This document shows positions 43,561-55,926 of a stretch of DNA of 64,000 nt, piece by piece (within the stretch, counting starts at the first letter, position 1; each line of letters starts with the position of its first letter). The stretch lies in NCBI GenBank assembly GCA_047967505.1, contig CM106539.1. One strand, written 5' to 3'. The DNA comes from Dipteris shenzhenensis. Lineage: Eukaryota > Polypodiophyta > Polypodiopsida > Gleicheniales. Below the pieces are notes generated by a model, which worked only from the letters and a program-made list of their open reading frames with translations, made no database searches and was not told the origin of the DNA. The position numbers and the translations under genes are program-made.

Positions 43561-44560
43561 TGAATTTGAACCCTTGGAATGGATTCAAATTCTTGCCACT
43601 TTGGATGTATGCACAAATGAGGAAACCCCAACAAAGTTTTGTGATGAAAATGGCTATGACATCATGCCAATCATGATGATCAATGCTTTCCATAAGACAA
43701 ATGACAATCTTGATGAAGAAGAAATTGAACACATAGAAACTCCAAGGCTGCTTGATCAAGTTCAAGTCATAGAGACCCCAGTTCTATGGATAAGAGCTCT
43801 CGATGAAGTATCCATACGTGATAAGGAGGAGAGCACTAAAATAGATGAGGAGATTATCTGTGGAACACGCCACCCCCTGAGAGTAGACATGGTGATGATG
43901 AGAGGAGCGAGAAATCTACCGACAAAGCTGAAAAGCCAAAAAAGGTGCAAAAATGCTTGTTGACTAGAGATGGTTGACTAGACTAGAGATGGGCAGGAAA
44001 AGTTTTTTGATTTTACAAATCAAAAAGCTTCACGCAAACAAAGGTACAAGCAAAAAACATGAGCAAAATGAGCTTAAACGTGAATATTCCATAGAAGAAA
44101 CCCCAAAGTTTGAGGACAAACAACACTTCTTAATGTACATCAATGCTAATGATTGCATCAAGGATAAGATCTTAGGGAGATACTCAGCAAAGAAAAACAC
44201 TCCAAATGAGAAGAAACGACAAAAAAGGTCTATTCAGGCCTTAAGAGACAAAATGAGTGAAAAAGCTAAATATGAAAAGAGTCAAACATCACAAATGACA
44301 AGGCTTGAGCAGAAAGCTAAGTATAATGATGTAAAAGGATCGCTCAATAATGAATGGAGCATGGAGTTTGAAACTAGTGAGGACGTTCAGATAGAGTTAG
44401 TGTACCTTCTCACTATAAGAAGTACATTGTGGAAGAACAAAAAGTGGTGCTTCAAAAACCCATTAGAGCATAAACTACTCTAAACGAGTCATTTGATGGT
44501 CCAAAAAATGCTAAAAATATTGATCTTGTAGAGCCTGGAGAGGTTCCCAAGCATGCCTAT
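43561..44560 (+). pseudogene. Element T protease-RT linker, degraded
   Basis: The frames at 43574-43963 and 43974-44483 are rich in Glu, Lys and Asp and show no domain I recognise. They sit where the variable linker between protease and RT lies in Tat/Athila-side elements. Confidence 0.45.
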
Positions 44561-45498
44561 GTTGCATCTGATTTAGCACCAGATGAAGAAAACATGCTTA
44601 TTGCTTTACTCAAGGAGTATAGGGATGTGTTTGCATAGTCATACAAAGATCTTAAAGGAGTTGATCTAGAAATATGCCAGCATACAGTCCATATAAAGCC
44701 TGATGCTAAACCTACATGCTAGCCTCCATACACTTATAATGATACATTTGGGCAAAAGATCAAAAAGGAGATAGACAAGCTTAAAGAAGGAGAGTTTATC
44801 TATGAAATTGAGCACACAAAATGGGTGTCACCAATTGTGGTAGTCCCCAAGAAAAATGGTTAACTTAGAGTGTGTGTCAATCTCAAAAAGGTAAATGCAA
44901 CTACTATAAGAGATAGCTATCCTCTTCCGATCATAGAGCATTTGTTGGAATGCATGGCACGCAAGGAAGTTTATAGCTTCTTAAAAGGATTCTCTAGGTA
45001 TAACCAGGTTGGGATAAAACCGGAAGACCAACACAAGAAAGCCTTTGCAACCGAATGGGGCATCTTTGCCTAGAGAGTGATGCCATTTGGCCTAACAAAT
45101 GCACCGGCTACATTTCAAAAACTTATGAGTCATGCATTTTGAGAGTATAAAAAATCTCTCGAAATATATATGGATGACTTGTGTGTGCATTCAGGTTTAT
45201 GGGCTGACCACATAACACATCTAAGGCTTGTCTTTGAGAAGCATAGACTATACAAAATTTGCCTTAACCCGGAAAAATGTGTTTTCATGGTAAGACAGGG
45301 CAAAATCTTGGGTCACATCTTCTCTAAAAATGGCATTTCCACTGACATGGATAAAATTGCATCGATAGTGAATTTGCCAAAACCAAGAATTGTAAGAGAG
45401 GTCCAATCCTTTATGGGACATTGTGGATATTACCGAAGGTTTATCTACATGTATGCAATAATAGCAAAACCTCTTTACTCATTAATCATCACCTTTGA
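44561..45498 (+). pseudogene. pol: Element T reverse transcriptase, truncated
   Basis: One frame with several stops encodes KWVSPIVVVPKKNG, LRVCVNLKKVNATTIRDSYPLPIIEHL, FSRYNQVGIKPEDQHKKAFATEWG, VMPFGLTNAPATFQKLM, then the catalytic box YMDDLCVHS (about 45165-45190) and FMGHCGYYRRFI. It is a typical Ty3/gypsy RT with the YxDD pair kept. It ends at 45498, where the LTR of element B begins, so RNase H and integrase are missing. Confidence 0.85.
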
Positions 45499-45683
45499 AG
45501 AGAAACCCTAATCCAAGGCCCAGGAACCCTAATTAAGGTAATTAAGCTCTTAATTATGCAATTTAATCATGATTATGAGTACTAATCATGTAGGTACCAA
45601 GAAGTGCAGACATGAGAGGGCTGAGAAGTCCCTCTAAGCTCACCCTCCTCATGCCAAATAATCTCTCCTTATTCCTTTCATTT

Positions 45684-45691
45684 TATATAAG
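45684..45691 (+). promoter_or_regulatory. TATA box of element B LTR
   Basis: TATATAAG after CATTT; conserved at 52577-52584 in the 3' LTR. Confidence 0.7.
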
Positions 45692-45778
45692 TGCCATCGG
45701 TAGCCGTTATGCTGCTGAAATTATGAAAGGATGAAGAGGATTAAGAGAGGGATTAATGTGTAACTTTCTCTACCATGC

Positions 45779-45803
45779 TAATTGATGATTCTTTCATCAA
45801 TTA
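45779..45803. repeat. Perfect hairpin in element B LTR
   Basis: TAATTGATGA and TCATCAATTA arms (10 bp) with a 5-nt TTCTT loop. A variant with one arm mismatch recurs about 175 bp downstream (near 45953), and both recur in the 3' LTR. Confidence 0.85.
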
Positions 45804-46764
45804 AGATACAAAATCAGGCTCTCTCAATGCCTAATGTGTAAGTCAATGTTATTGGGGTGATAAATTGGGCATGTGCAGTCGTTATTTGCCGAAATTATGA
45901 AAGGATGAAAGGGATTAAGAGAGGGATTAATATGTGTATTTCTCTCCCATGTTCATTGATGATTCTTTCATCAATTAAGGCTCAAGAGAAGGCATTTATA
46001 TTGCCTAGTGTGTAATTCCATGTTTTGGGGTGATTAATTGGGTAAATGTAGCCGTTATGCTGCCCAATTTTTCATGCAGGTAATTATGGTTTCCAATGCC
46101 TCATAAAGTGTTGTATCAATGTAATTGTAATACAATCCTTTTAGAGGGGGGCTAACTCTTTCAATGTAGCCCTCAATGGTGTGTATGGTCTCCTTTTATT
46201 TTGTTAATGCATGTATAGTGGGTATTTGAATAGTTGGCATAATTAAAGTTATGTAGCCTTCCTTAAGGAATTCTAGCAATGGAGTATGAATTCCAAACCT
46301 TGAGGCTATGGGTAAGAATCAACAAATGCATGTTGAAGAATTTGCATTTGATTAAGTACTTTAATCACAAAATAATTATATTGTGAAATGTTGCATATCA
46401 CTTTTGATATAAGTGTATATATAAGTAATTGTTTCCTTTAGAACATATTTGAAACCTAAAGGAGATAACAAAAGAACCTTCTCATGTTTGAGAAATTCCT
46501 ACCCATGCTATTGTGATAACATGCTATGGTTATTTGCTAATAACTTAATCTCACAAAGATTATATTTACCTTGGAAAAGTAGACTATGGAACATTAAGTT
46601 TTCAAGGGTAGGAGGCAATGGTTAATTAGACATTTAACTTTGATCTTTAGTATTCATTGCCTAAATGTTATTTATTAATTTCTTGTTTGTTCTAATTAAG
46701 CAAGAAACGATCCAAAGATATACATAGTCACCAAGCTTATTACAAGTCAAGCAAAGAGTAGCAA

Positions 46765-48130
46765 ATGGACCAACCTATGGAAAACACCCCCATCCATTGG
46801 GGAGAGTTTAACTTCAAGGATGATGAAGGCACTTCAATAGGATTGCATCACTTGCAATCACTACTCAATAAATTGCAAGAAGCTCAAGAAAACCCGAGGT
46901 TATCTCCCGTGGTTCAAAATCTTTTAGCCACAAGAGATTTAACTTTGAGGTCTACCATATAGCCCGCCGACTGGGAGAGCCTTTTCTCTTTAATGAAGAC
47001 AATCAGCAACTAAGAGAAGAAGAGGTATCAAAGGGGGGGACATCCATTCTTCCTCAACAAAGTGATGAGTTAAATCTTGTCCCTACTACGTCAAAGGGGT
47101 AGGGCAAAACCATCAAACGATCTCCTTCACCAACACAAGGGAGAAAGAGAAGAAGATCTCAAGAGAGAACTTCATGAAGATGGAGAACTCCAAGCGAATC
47201 CACTTCAACTTCAAGGAGTGGAAGGAGTCCCCATGGAAGGTTCTATAAGGAGAGGAAGCAAGCCTCATCACCACCATCTCCATCCTCTTCTAAATGAATC
47301 TTCTTCAACCACTAAACCAAGGAAAAATAAAGGCCACTTCACCAAGAAGAAGTCCACGAAGCCCCAAAGGTTTAAAGAAGGCAGCAAAAGTATTTCTTTT
47401 GTAACATATGATGGCACTTATGGGGCCATCGACAAAGTGCTTGCCTTTATACAACAATTTGATGCTGATTTTGGTGGAGAGAATTTCACTGAGTCCTCCA
47501 AACTCCGTAGTATGGCTATGCATCTTCAAAAATCTACTCGCCAATGGTGGGCAAGTTTGAGGGTACAAGGAGATGCACCAAAGATGTGGGCGGAATGTAG
47601 AATTGCTATACTTAAGAAATTTTTATATGATGAAGCCTGAGATGAAGTTCTTACAACATGGCAAAGTCTCAAGCTTATGAAGAATGAAACCATTCAAAGG
47701 TATGTAGAACGGTTTTGGGATGCAAATCTTAAAGCCATGGTCTACAAGAAGATTGACTTTGCTGAGCAATGACAACAATATTGTGCCGGATAGCCCGATG
47801 AAATGAGAGAGTATGTACAAGCTCAACGACCAAAGACCATCACGGCAATGATCCATCACACAAGGGTGGCTGCCAAGATTGCATGGAAGAACCAAGGGCA
47901 ATCACCAAAGGAAAACAAACCTAATGTCTCTACTCATGCTTCACCAAGCTTCCCAAATGCAAAGGGAAAAGGTAAAAATGGCCCAACACCTTATAAGGGG
48001 CAAAACAACTCTCTACGGAGGAACTGGAGAAGTACAAGAAGGAGGGCAAATGCTTCCGATGTGGCAAAACAGGCCATAGCTATAAACTATGCCCACAAAA
48101 GAATGCCAAAAAGGACCCTCCTCAGGTAAG
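46765..48130 (+). pseudogene. gag: Element B gag
   Basis: MDQPMENTPIHWGEFNF opens the gene about 85 bp after the LTR. A TAG at 46960 and frameshifts split it. A Ser/Arg-rich basic block (SPSPTQGRKRRRSQERTS in another frame) lies at about 47115-47300. The Gag core at 47390-47640 reads SFVTYDGTYGAIDKVLAFIQ, FTESSKLRSMAMHLQ and QWWASLRVQGDAPKMW, then YVERFWDANLKAMVYKKIDFA at about 47700 and a region similar to QRPKTITAMIHHTRVAAKI. It closes with CFRCGKTGHSYKLC at 48051-48092, a correct CCHC knuckle. Family A Gag has the same order, so A and B are related. Confidence 0.8.
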
Positions 48131-48839
48131 CTCAATTTTTCCTAACCTTGAATCTCCCCGTGCTTCTAAGTTATGTCATGTTTGGGGAAAGATCCGGGAT
48201 CAAAATACTTTTATTTTAATGGATCCAGGGTCCTCGCACAACATGATATCTCGACAGTTAGCTCAAAAGTTGGGGATCAAGACAGAGGAGATGGGACCTC
48301 CTTTGGATGCAAGTGGAGCCTTTTAAGGACAAGAAGTTGCAGTTACTCCTTTAATATGCAAGCTACGCATCCATGTTCAAGGATATGCAGATCAAGAGGA
48401 ATTTTATGTTTCTCCTTTAGTGCATCAAGATGTAATATTAGGTGCCCCTTGGTTTCGTAGGAAATCTGATGTTTTAAAGTATCTTGATAGAGTAATAAGC
48501 TTTTCTCATAGGGGTAAAGATGTACAAATTAGGGCAAGTACAAAAGGACAAAAAATACCAGTTGTAAATCATGTACAAATTCAAAAGTCAATAAAGTCTA
48601 CAGTTTGTGCTTACCTTATTTTTGTTAAAGATATCTGCCATCAAGTAGAAGATACACCTTTAATAGATGATGCACAAAAGGATCAACGAGATTTCCTCCA
48701 AATGTATGCTGATTGCTTTAGTGAAACTATACCTATGGAGATGCCTCCAAGTAGGGGTGAAGATGACCACAAGATTGATCTTGTGCCAGGAACTTCTCCC
48801 CCTAATCGGCCTCCCTATAGAGTTTCAAGAGCACAATAG
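48093..48839 (+). pseudogene. pol: Element B protease and RT entry
   Basis: In frame with the zinc knuckle: FILMDPGSSHNMISRQLAQKLG, a retropepsin loop with DPGSS, then a TAA near 48324, then YVSPLVHQDVILGAPWFRRK, the C-terminal protease block. The frame from 48420 to 48839 ends with FSETIPMEMPPSRGEDDHKIDLVPGTSPPNRPPYRVSRAQ, the RT entry. A 9-bp tandem duplication (AGCACAATAGCACAATAG, 48831-48848) places the stop here. Confidence 0.8.
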
Positions 48840-50259
48840 CACAATAGGAGGAAATTATGAATCAAGTTACTGAACTATTAGAGAAGGGAATGGTGAGACC
48901 AAGTTCTTCTCCTTTTTGTTCACCAGTGCTTTTTGTTCACCAGTGCTATTAATGCAAAAGAAGGATGGTTCATACCGTATGTGTGTGGACTATCATGCAC
49001 TAAACAAGAGCACCATAAAGAATAGATTTCCAGTCCCAAGAATTGAGGATATCTTTGACAAGCTACAAGGAACCTCCTACTTTAGTAGCATAGACTTGAA
49101 AAGTGGCTATCATCAAATCAGGATAGTCCCTGAAGATATCCATAAAACGGCATTTAGAACCATGTTTGGACTCTTTGAGTTCCTAGTAATGCCGTTTGGG
49201 CTTACCAATGCCCCTGCCACATTCAATCAAATGATGGGCAAAATTTTTTATGAACATCGTTTGTATACGAGGGTGTTCTTTGATGATATTCTAGTTTATC
49301 CAAAGACATTAGAAGATCACAAACAACATCTCCACAAAGTCTTTGAAGAGTTGAAGAAGCATAAACTCTTCATCAATGGTAAGAAAAAAGAATTTTTCTT
49401 ACAAGAGATCAAGTATCTTGGCCATATTATTTCCAAGAACAGGATTCAAATGGATCCTGAGAAGTTAAAAGTTATTCAAGAATGGCCAATTCCTAGGAAT
49501 CTGCATGAATTAAGGAGCTTTATTGGTTTGTGTTCCTACTATCACAGATTCATCCAAGGATTTTCTATCCTTGCAGGACCTCTCCATGAATTAACAAAGA
49601 AAAAGGTAAAGTTTCAATGGACATTAAAAGAGGATAAAGCTTTTAAAGCCTTACAAGAAAAGCTTATGACAAAACCTCTTTTAATCATACCTAACCTTAC
49701 TAAACCATTTGAAGTTCAATGTGATGCATGTGGGGAAAGCCTAGGAGCAGTTCTTCTCCAAGAAGGCCACCCAATTGCATATGAAAGCCGCCGATTGAAT
49801 TCCCAAGAACAAGTACTAGGGATATATGAAAAAGAATTACTTGCAGTAATTCATGCTCTAAGTTCTTGGAAGCATTACTTATTAGGGAATCCTTTCATTT
49901 TGCATACAGACCATCAAAGCTTAAGATATTTTATAATGCAAACAAATATGAGTGAAAAGAAAATTCGATGGGCAAATTTTCTTTCACAATTCTATTTTCA
50001 TATTGCTCATGTCCTAGGAAAACAAAATGCGGTGGCTGATGCTTTATCAAGAAGACCCCATGTAAATGCTGTTACTATTGCATATCATAAGGATCTCACC
50101 CTTATGATAGATGAATATAAGAATGATGACAACTTTGCTACAATATACAAGACCATTGAGCAAGGCCAAAAGATCTCTCCTTACTCTATTAAAGATGGAT
50201 TTTTAATGTATGGCACACGTTTATGCATTACTAAATCCTTTAGAGACAAAGTAATATAG
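48840..50259 (+). pseudogene. pol: Element B reverse transcriptase and RNase H
   Basis: 447 open codons from 48916. RT: LLMQKKDGSYRMCVDYHALN, FSSIDLKSGYHQIRI, FLVMPFGLTNAPATFNQMM and the catalytic FFDDILVY, with Phe at the first position and both Asp kept. RNase H: CDACGESLGAVLLQ, YEKELLAVIHAL and HTDHQSLRYF, followed by KQNAVADALSRR. Immediately upstream, a 17-bp tandem duplication (TTTTTGTTCACCAGTGC, about 48914-48948) shifts the frame. The downstream stop TAG at 50257-50259 is the only break before integrase. Confidence 0.9.
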
Positions 50260-51556
50260 GAGAGCCATGAACCACCATATGTTGTTCATAGGGGAGCCCA
50301 AGCTACGGTACAAGCCATGGAAATATATTTCTATTGGCCAAGGATGCCACATGATATACAAGAATATATTTCAGAATGCATGACTTGTCAAAAGATAAAG
50401 TATGATAGAACCAAACCCTATGGATTACTTCAACCCCTTCCAATACCAGACACTCCATGGGAAAGTATAGCCATGGATTTGATCTTTGGTTTACCCAAGT
50501 CCCAACAAGGGAATACTGGTATTTGGACTATTGTTGACAGGTTTAGTAAACAAGCACATTTTATACCTATCAAAAAGACAATTAAACCTCATCATATGGC
50601 TAAGTTATTTATGTCTCAAATTTTCAAGTATCATGGATTCCCAAGTACTATCATTTCTGATAGGGATCCAAGAATGACTAGCCTATGTTGGAGAGGTTTA
50701 TTTGAGAATGTTGGAACCAAGTTGAATTTCTCTTCTGCCTATCACCCTCAAACGGATGGGCAAAGTGAAATAGTAAATTCCACCATATTGGATCTACTTA
50801 AATGTTATGTAAGTGAAGTAGATCAAAGAAATCAATGGGAAAAATACTTACCCCTTGTAGAGTATGCTTACAATAACATTGTTCATACCTCTATAGGGAA
50901 GTCTCCCTTTGAAATAATTGAGGGGCATTCAAAAGTTCCTCTCATTGATAATTGCAGCTGATGAATATGTGCATGATGTTAGAGATGCTTTTCAAAAGAT
51001 AAAAGAAGCACTCCAAAGAGCACAGGAAAAGCAAAAGCAAGCTGCAAATAAACATAGGAGGTCACTTGATCTTAAAGAAAATGATGGGGTACTTCTTAAA
51101 TTCCCAAAATCAGGCCTCAAACATACCACAGGTAAAAATTGGCAAGGTGAAACTACAGGTCACCAAAAGTATTATGGCAAGTTAGCAAAAAGATATTATG
51201 GACCTTTCCAAATACTTTCTAAGATAAATGACACTTCATTCAGGCTAAAGATTCCTGAGCATTTGGAAATTCATAATGCTTTTCATGTTAGCCTATTGAA
51301 GCCATTTAAAGGACAACCACCTGTGGTATCAATTGAAGAAGAACCTCTAGAATTCAAGGAACAAGAAGAGATCTTGAAGCCAGAATGTATCCTTAAACAT
51401 GAAGATAAGGTATTAAGATCTGGCAAGATCTTAAGAAGGTATTTAGTAAAGTTTTTACACTATCCTGAAGAAGACGCCCGATGGATGCAAGAACCTCAAT
51501 TACAGTCTTCCTTACCCCTTTTACAAGAATACAAGGCCATGTCTAGTTTAGATTAA
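50260..51556 (+). pseudogene. pol: Element B integrase with GPF motif and chromodomain-like tail
   Basis: Same frame as RT/RNase H. Zinc-binding H-H-C-C: SHEPPYVVHRG, then CMTCQKIK. Catalytic triad: AMDLIFGLP, ISDRDPRMTS and GQSEIVNSTI, all three acidic residues present. Near 50945 a small frame change moves the gene into the frame 50918-51556. KRYYGPFQI is the GPY/F module, IHNAFHVSLLKPF follows. The tail ILKHEDKVLRSGKILRRYLVKFLHYPEEDARWMQE matches the end of chromodomains (WKGYPEEDATWE in relatives), placing B on the chromovirus side. Confidence 0.85.
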
Positions 51557-51821
51557 TAGAAAGCTTTCTTATTTTCTATTGTGTACACAAATGAATAAAG
51601 AGTTAGTTTAGTTATGATTTCATAATCTAAACACCTATCAGCTTTGTCACCCGATTAGGAAGAAAATATAAAGAAAGATGACACAAGGTTAGTTTAGTTT
51701 GGTGACGCCATCTAAACACCTACTAGTTTAGCCAACTAGTAAAGGAAGGAACAGAACGGCTAAATGAAATTCCCTGACACATGCATAGTTGAGGACAACT
51801 ATGATTTTTAGAGGGAGGTAA
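51557..51821 (+). other. Element B 3' untranslated segment ending in the PPT
   Basis: Noncoding, with a short direct repeat (GTTTAGTT..ATCTAAACACCTA). It ends AGAGGGAGGTAA at about 51810-51821, the polypurine tract, directly before TGTCACC. The preceding GAGGACAACTATGATTTT is shared with family A elements at 58561-58580. Confidence 0.75.
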
Positions 51822-53564
51822 TGTCACCAAAATTACATTTTAGTGACATAAATATTGCTTACCAAGGATTTCTAAGCCTAGAATTAGCTACTCTAGGTAA
51901 AGAAATAACTATGAAGCATAAGAACCAATAGATGGAATACTTATTTAAAAATTATTCCACAAGGTTAAAATATGAAAACCAAGATTTCAAAGTCCCATAA
52001 TGTGGAGAATTCCAAGAAGAACCCATAGGAAATTTCTGTGTAATTTTCTGACTAGTAAACAGGCCAGAAATGCATTTTCTAGCTCATTACTAGCCATAAA
52101 ATAACTATCTGCACCCCATACAGTGCCCCATAAAAATGCCCAAGTTAAAATATATGTAAATCTTATATTATTATAATATAATGCTGATGGATAAGATTTT
52201 CACATGGGCCAAACAAGAAACAAGACAAGGGGCAACTCCAGAAGAGGCCACACAATGACCTGCTAAATATGGTGGATGAGGGAAGCTAAAAGTGAGAAAA
52301 GTGCCTCACTTCGAAGTTGGGGGCTGCTCATTTCTTAGCAAACAAAGCTGAGGAAAGGTGTAGGGAGACTTTCCAAGCCACAACCCTCAAGGAGAAACCC
52401 TTAATCCAAGGTCCAAGAACCCTAATTAAGGTAATTAAGCTCTTAATTATGCAATTTAATCATGATTATGAGTACTAATCATGTAGGTACCAAGAAGTGC
52501 AGACATGAGAGGGCTGAGAATTCCCTCTAAGCTCACCCTCCTCATGCCAAAGAATCTCTCCTTATTCCTTTCATTTTATATAAGTGCCATCGGCAACCCT
52601 TATGCTGCCGAAATTATGAAAGGATGAAGAGGATTAAGAGAGGGATTAATGTGTAACTTTCTCTACCATGCTAATTGATGATTCTTTCATCAATTAAGAT
52701 ACAAAATCAGGCTCTTTCAATGCCTAATGTGTAATTCAATGTTATTGGGGTGATAAATTGGGCATGTGCAGTTATGTTGCCGAAATTATGAAAGGATGAA
52801 AGGGATTAAGAGAGGGATTAATATGTGTCTTTCTCTTCCATTGTCATTGATAATTCTTTCATCAATTAAGGCTCAAGAGAAGGCATTTATATTGCCTAGT
52901 GTGTAATTCCATGTTTTGGGGTGATTAATTGGGTAAATGTAGCCGTTATGCTGCCCAATTTTTCATGCAGGTAATTATGGTTTCCAATGCCTCATAAAGT
53001 GTTGTATCAATGTAATTGTAATACAATCCTTTTAGAGGGGGGGCTAACTCTTTAAATGTAGCCCTAAATGGTGTGTATGGTCTCCTTTCATTTTGTTAAT
53101 GCATGTATAGTGGGTATTTGAATAGTTGGCGTAATTAAAGTTATGTAGCCTTCCTTAAGGAATTCTAGCAATGGAGTATGAATTTCAAACCTTGAGAATT
53201 AGCAAATGCATGTTCAAGAATTTGCATTTGATTAAGTACTTTAATCACAAAAGAATTATATTGTGAAATGTTGCATATCACTTTTGATATAAGTGTATAT
53301 ATAAGTAATTGTTTTCTTTAAAACATATTTAAAACCTAAAGGAGATAACAAAAGAACCTTCTCATGTTTGAGAAATTCCTACCCATTCTATTGTGATAAC
53401 ATGCTATGGTTATTTGCTAATAACTTAATCTCACAAAGATTATGTTTACCTTGGAAAAGTAGACTATGTAACATTAAGTTTTCAAGGGTAGGAGGCAATG
53501 GTGGTTAATTAGACATTTAACTTTGATCTTTAGTATTCATTGCCTAAATGTTATTTAGTAATCA
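51822..53564 (+). repeat. Element B 3' LTR, about 1743 bp
   Basis: Begins TGTCACCAAAATTACATTTT after the PPT. The end is placed at AATCA (53564), close to where similarity to the 5' LTR stops; the exact end is uncertain. TATA at 52577-52584 and two hairpin-bearing repeat units (52600-52950). Confidence 0.8.
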
Positions 53565-54211
53565 TAAGATGGTTACAGAAGTTATCCTAGGAAAGGCACA
53601 AAAAGCATAGCGCATATCTCGACTGGGAGAACAACAGGGTTTACTTTAACAGTGGAGCTCGAAGATCATATGCTGAATTTGCTCCCAGATACATGTACCA
53701 AATGGTGGAAGATTTAGAGGAAGAAAATAGTATAAAGGACAAAGAAAAGGACACCTTACTACCAAAGACAAATGAATCACAAAGGAAAGTGGTCACAAGA
53801 AAGATGCCAATCATGCCAATGTCAGAGGCGGCCACTTCAACCAAAGTTTCCAAAAGTTTGGGTACCAAAGGAAATGTCCAAGAAACCAACAGGAAGTCTT
53901 CCTCTAAAAAAAACCTCTTCAACACCCTTAGCTTAGAAGAAGGTAGAGAAGAAAATTTGGGTCCCAAAAGTCCAAATAACTACGAAATATTTACCCAAAC
54001 CTTCCACTACCTCCTCAAAGCAAAAACAGGGAAAATCAAGAAACAAAAAGTAGTTATGGGTACAAAAATAGGTTCTCCAAAATAATCATAAAAAGATTTC
54101 GATTCCCAAATCTACCCAAAGACCAACCTGACCTCAAAAATAGCACAACGAAGGAAAAAATTCGCAAATCAACATCAAGGTCTGCAGGAAGTAAAAAGCA
54201 AAAAATGCAGT
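53565..54211 (+). pseudogene. W-like fragment with W-V-P-K motifs
   Basis: One frame (to 54085) reads HKKHSAYLDWENNRVYFNSGARRSYAEFAPRY and then a Lys/Glu-rich stretch. In another frame KVWVPKE (about 53855) and KIWVPKV (about 53960) match the K-x-W-[IV]-P-K pattern of W1 and W2. It may be the left half of a W element into which family A element 54212-60379 was inserted, with W2 as the right half. That is inference, because the junction is damaged. Confidence 0.45.
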
Positions 54212-55911
54212 CCAGCCAACGGGCAAGAAGGAAGACTGTTATGAGAAGAAATGAAGACCCAAAAGAGCTGCATTAATCATAACAAGGGTCCCCATAAGTA
54301 GGGCCAAAGGTTATAAGTAATAAAGCTTGGTTTTAACATTCATAGTCTCAGTCCTTTAGGTAAGGGGACCCAAGGGAGAAAAGACTATGAGCTAGGTTAA
54401 AACCCTAGGGTAAAGGCTTCATTCAACCCCCAAAGGATAAGGAAAAGACCTTTAAAAGAATCCAAAAAAGCCATAGTCTGAGTGGTTAGGAGTCCCACGT
54501 GCCATGGGAAAACAATGGGCTTGCTCATGCGGGCAGGTAGGAACCCTAACAACTTAGGTCAAAAATTCAGCAAAAAATAGTAGGTTTTAATTTTTATATA
54601 TTTTATGCATTTAAAAGTCTAGGAACCAAGGGCAGGGTCAAGGTTAATTAATTTATTTATTTTGACCTTGAAAAAGAGCTAAACAGATACCTAGGGTTAA
54701 CAAGGTGCACTTACATTAATATTAATTTATAAGTTAAAGGGTATATGCAAAGGTATGTGTAAATGGGTATGCATGTGTGCATACCACATGACATCATGCT
54801 TGCATGCTGAAAAACGTGTTTGCATATGTGGCATTTGTAGGGATTTTCATGCATCAATTTAATATGCATTTCATATGTGGCATCTAGTAGCCCACCTTTG
54901 CATAATTTAATCATTGGCCAGCCACCTTTCTGGACCAATAAGGGGAAGATAGCCCACCATTTATAAGATAAGGGGGTGGACTCACATAGTCAAGCCCACC
55001 ATTGTAGGTCTACTAAGCATTAATCTATTGGCCAGCCACTTTCTTGGACCAATGAGAAAAGGGTAGCCTACCAATTTTAAAGACTAGCCCACCATCTCAG
55101 AGCCATCTATTGGCTAGCAACTATTATGCACCAATAGTCTTTGGATAGCACACAATTAAGAGGAGGGGTGGATGGGCTGCTGCATGCTGATTGGATGAGC
55201 CACCTTTTTGGACCAATCAGAAGGCCTGAAAATCACAAGTTTTTGCATGTGTGTGTGGTGAGTGGAGCTCAAGCTATAAAAGGACCTCTTCACTTCACTA
55301 TATACTCTAGTGTTCATGTGTATGAACAAGCCTACTCTTCACAAGAAATGCAAATCCTATGCAAGGCATTTTGCTTCATGCTATGCTCTTTTCTATTATG
55401 TATTATGCAAGCTATGACTAGTTGTATCTAGGAAATACTCTTGTCTTGTAGAAGGTACTCTCTCTTGCCCACTCATCTCCCTCGCTCCCTGCTAGCTCTC
55501 TCCACCTTGAAGGTGCTTGAGGCCTTGGGACAGAGGGCAAATTGGTCATGCTGCATGCTTGCATGGTGTATGGTATTGCTATTGCCATACTACCAAAGAA
55601 GGATTGAAAGGATCCAAACATTATATTATTTAGAAGACTCATAAGAGTTGAAATAATGCAATTTCCTTTGGACGGGGGGATCGGCTCCATGTGAATTCTG
55701 GTCCTATATGCTTGTCCACTTGTATTTTACTTTTTCGTCTCTTGTGTTGTTATTTTCTTTATGCCATGTCAATTTAATTAAGTTCTTTGTTTACTCCAAC
55801 CAAGCACTTACTATCTAGCTAATATAATAGTGTTTAAAATGGCTAAGCAAATGATGTTACAAATGATGTGCAATCTTCAAGTTAATTTGTATTAGCTTAG
55901 CTCTTATAACA
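54212..55911 (+). repeat. A2 5' LTR, 5'-truncated
   Basis: Starts at CCAGCCAACGGGCAAG, matching the 3' LTR at about 58704, and ends CTTATAACA. TATA at 55275-55283. The four ATTGG/CCAAT modules lie at about 54910-55220. Confidence 0.9.
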
Positions 55912-55926
55912 TTGGTATCATCAGAG
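55912..55926 (+). other. A2 primer binding site with 3-base duplication
   Basis: TTGGTATCATCAGAGC: the canonical PBS with an extra ATC. Pairing to initiator-Met tRNA would be interrupted. Confidence 0.8.

Larger units (their letters stand above)
45499..46680 (+). repeat. Element B 5' LTR, missing its first ~570 bp
   Basis: Matches 52391-53564 of the 3' LTR. It lacks the part corresponding to 51822-52390, and instead abuts element T RT. It contains TATATAAG at 45684-45691 and, after it, two tandem units of about 170-175 bp that each carry a hairpin. In the first 240 bp compared by eye there are about 10 differences from the 3' LTR. The 3' boundary near 46680 is where similarity stops; no canonical CA end or PBS is clear. 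Confidence 0.8.

Noticed and set aside
53641-53967. 108-codon minus-strand frame
   Set aside because: Overlaps the plus-strand W-like fragment and shows no domain; probably an antisense shadow.
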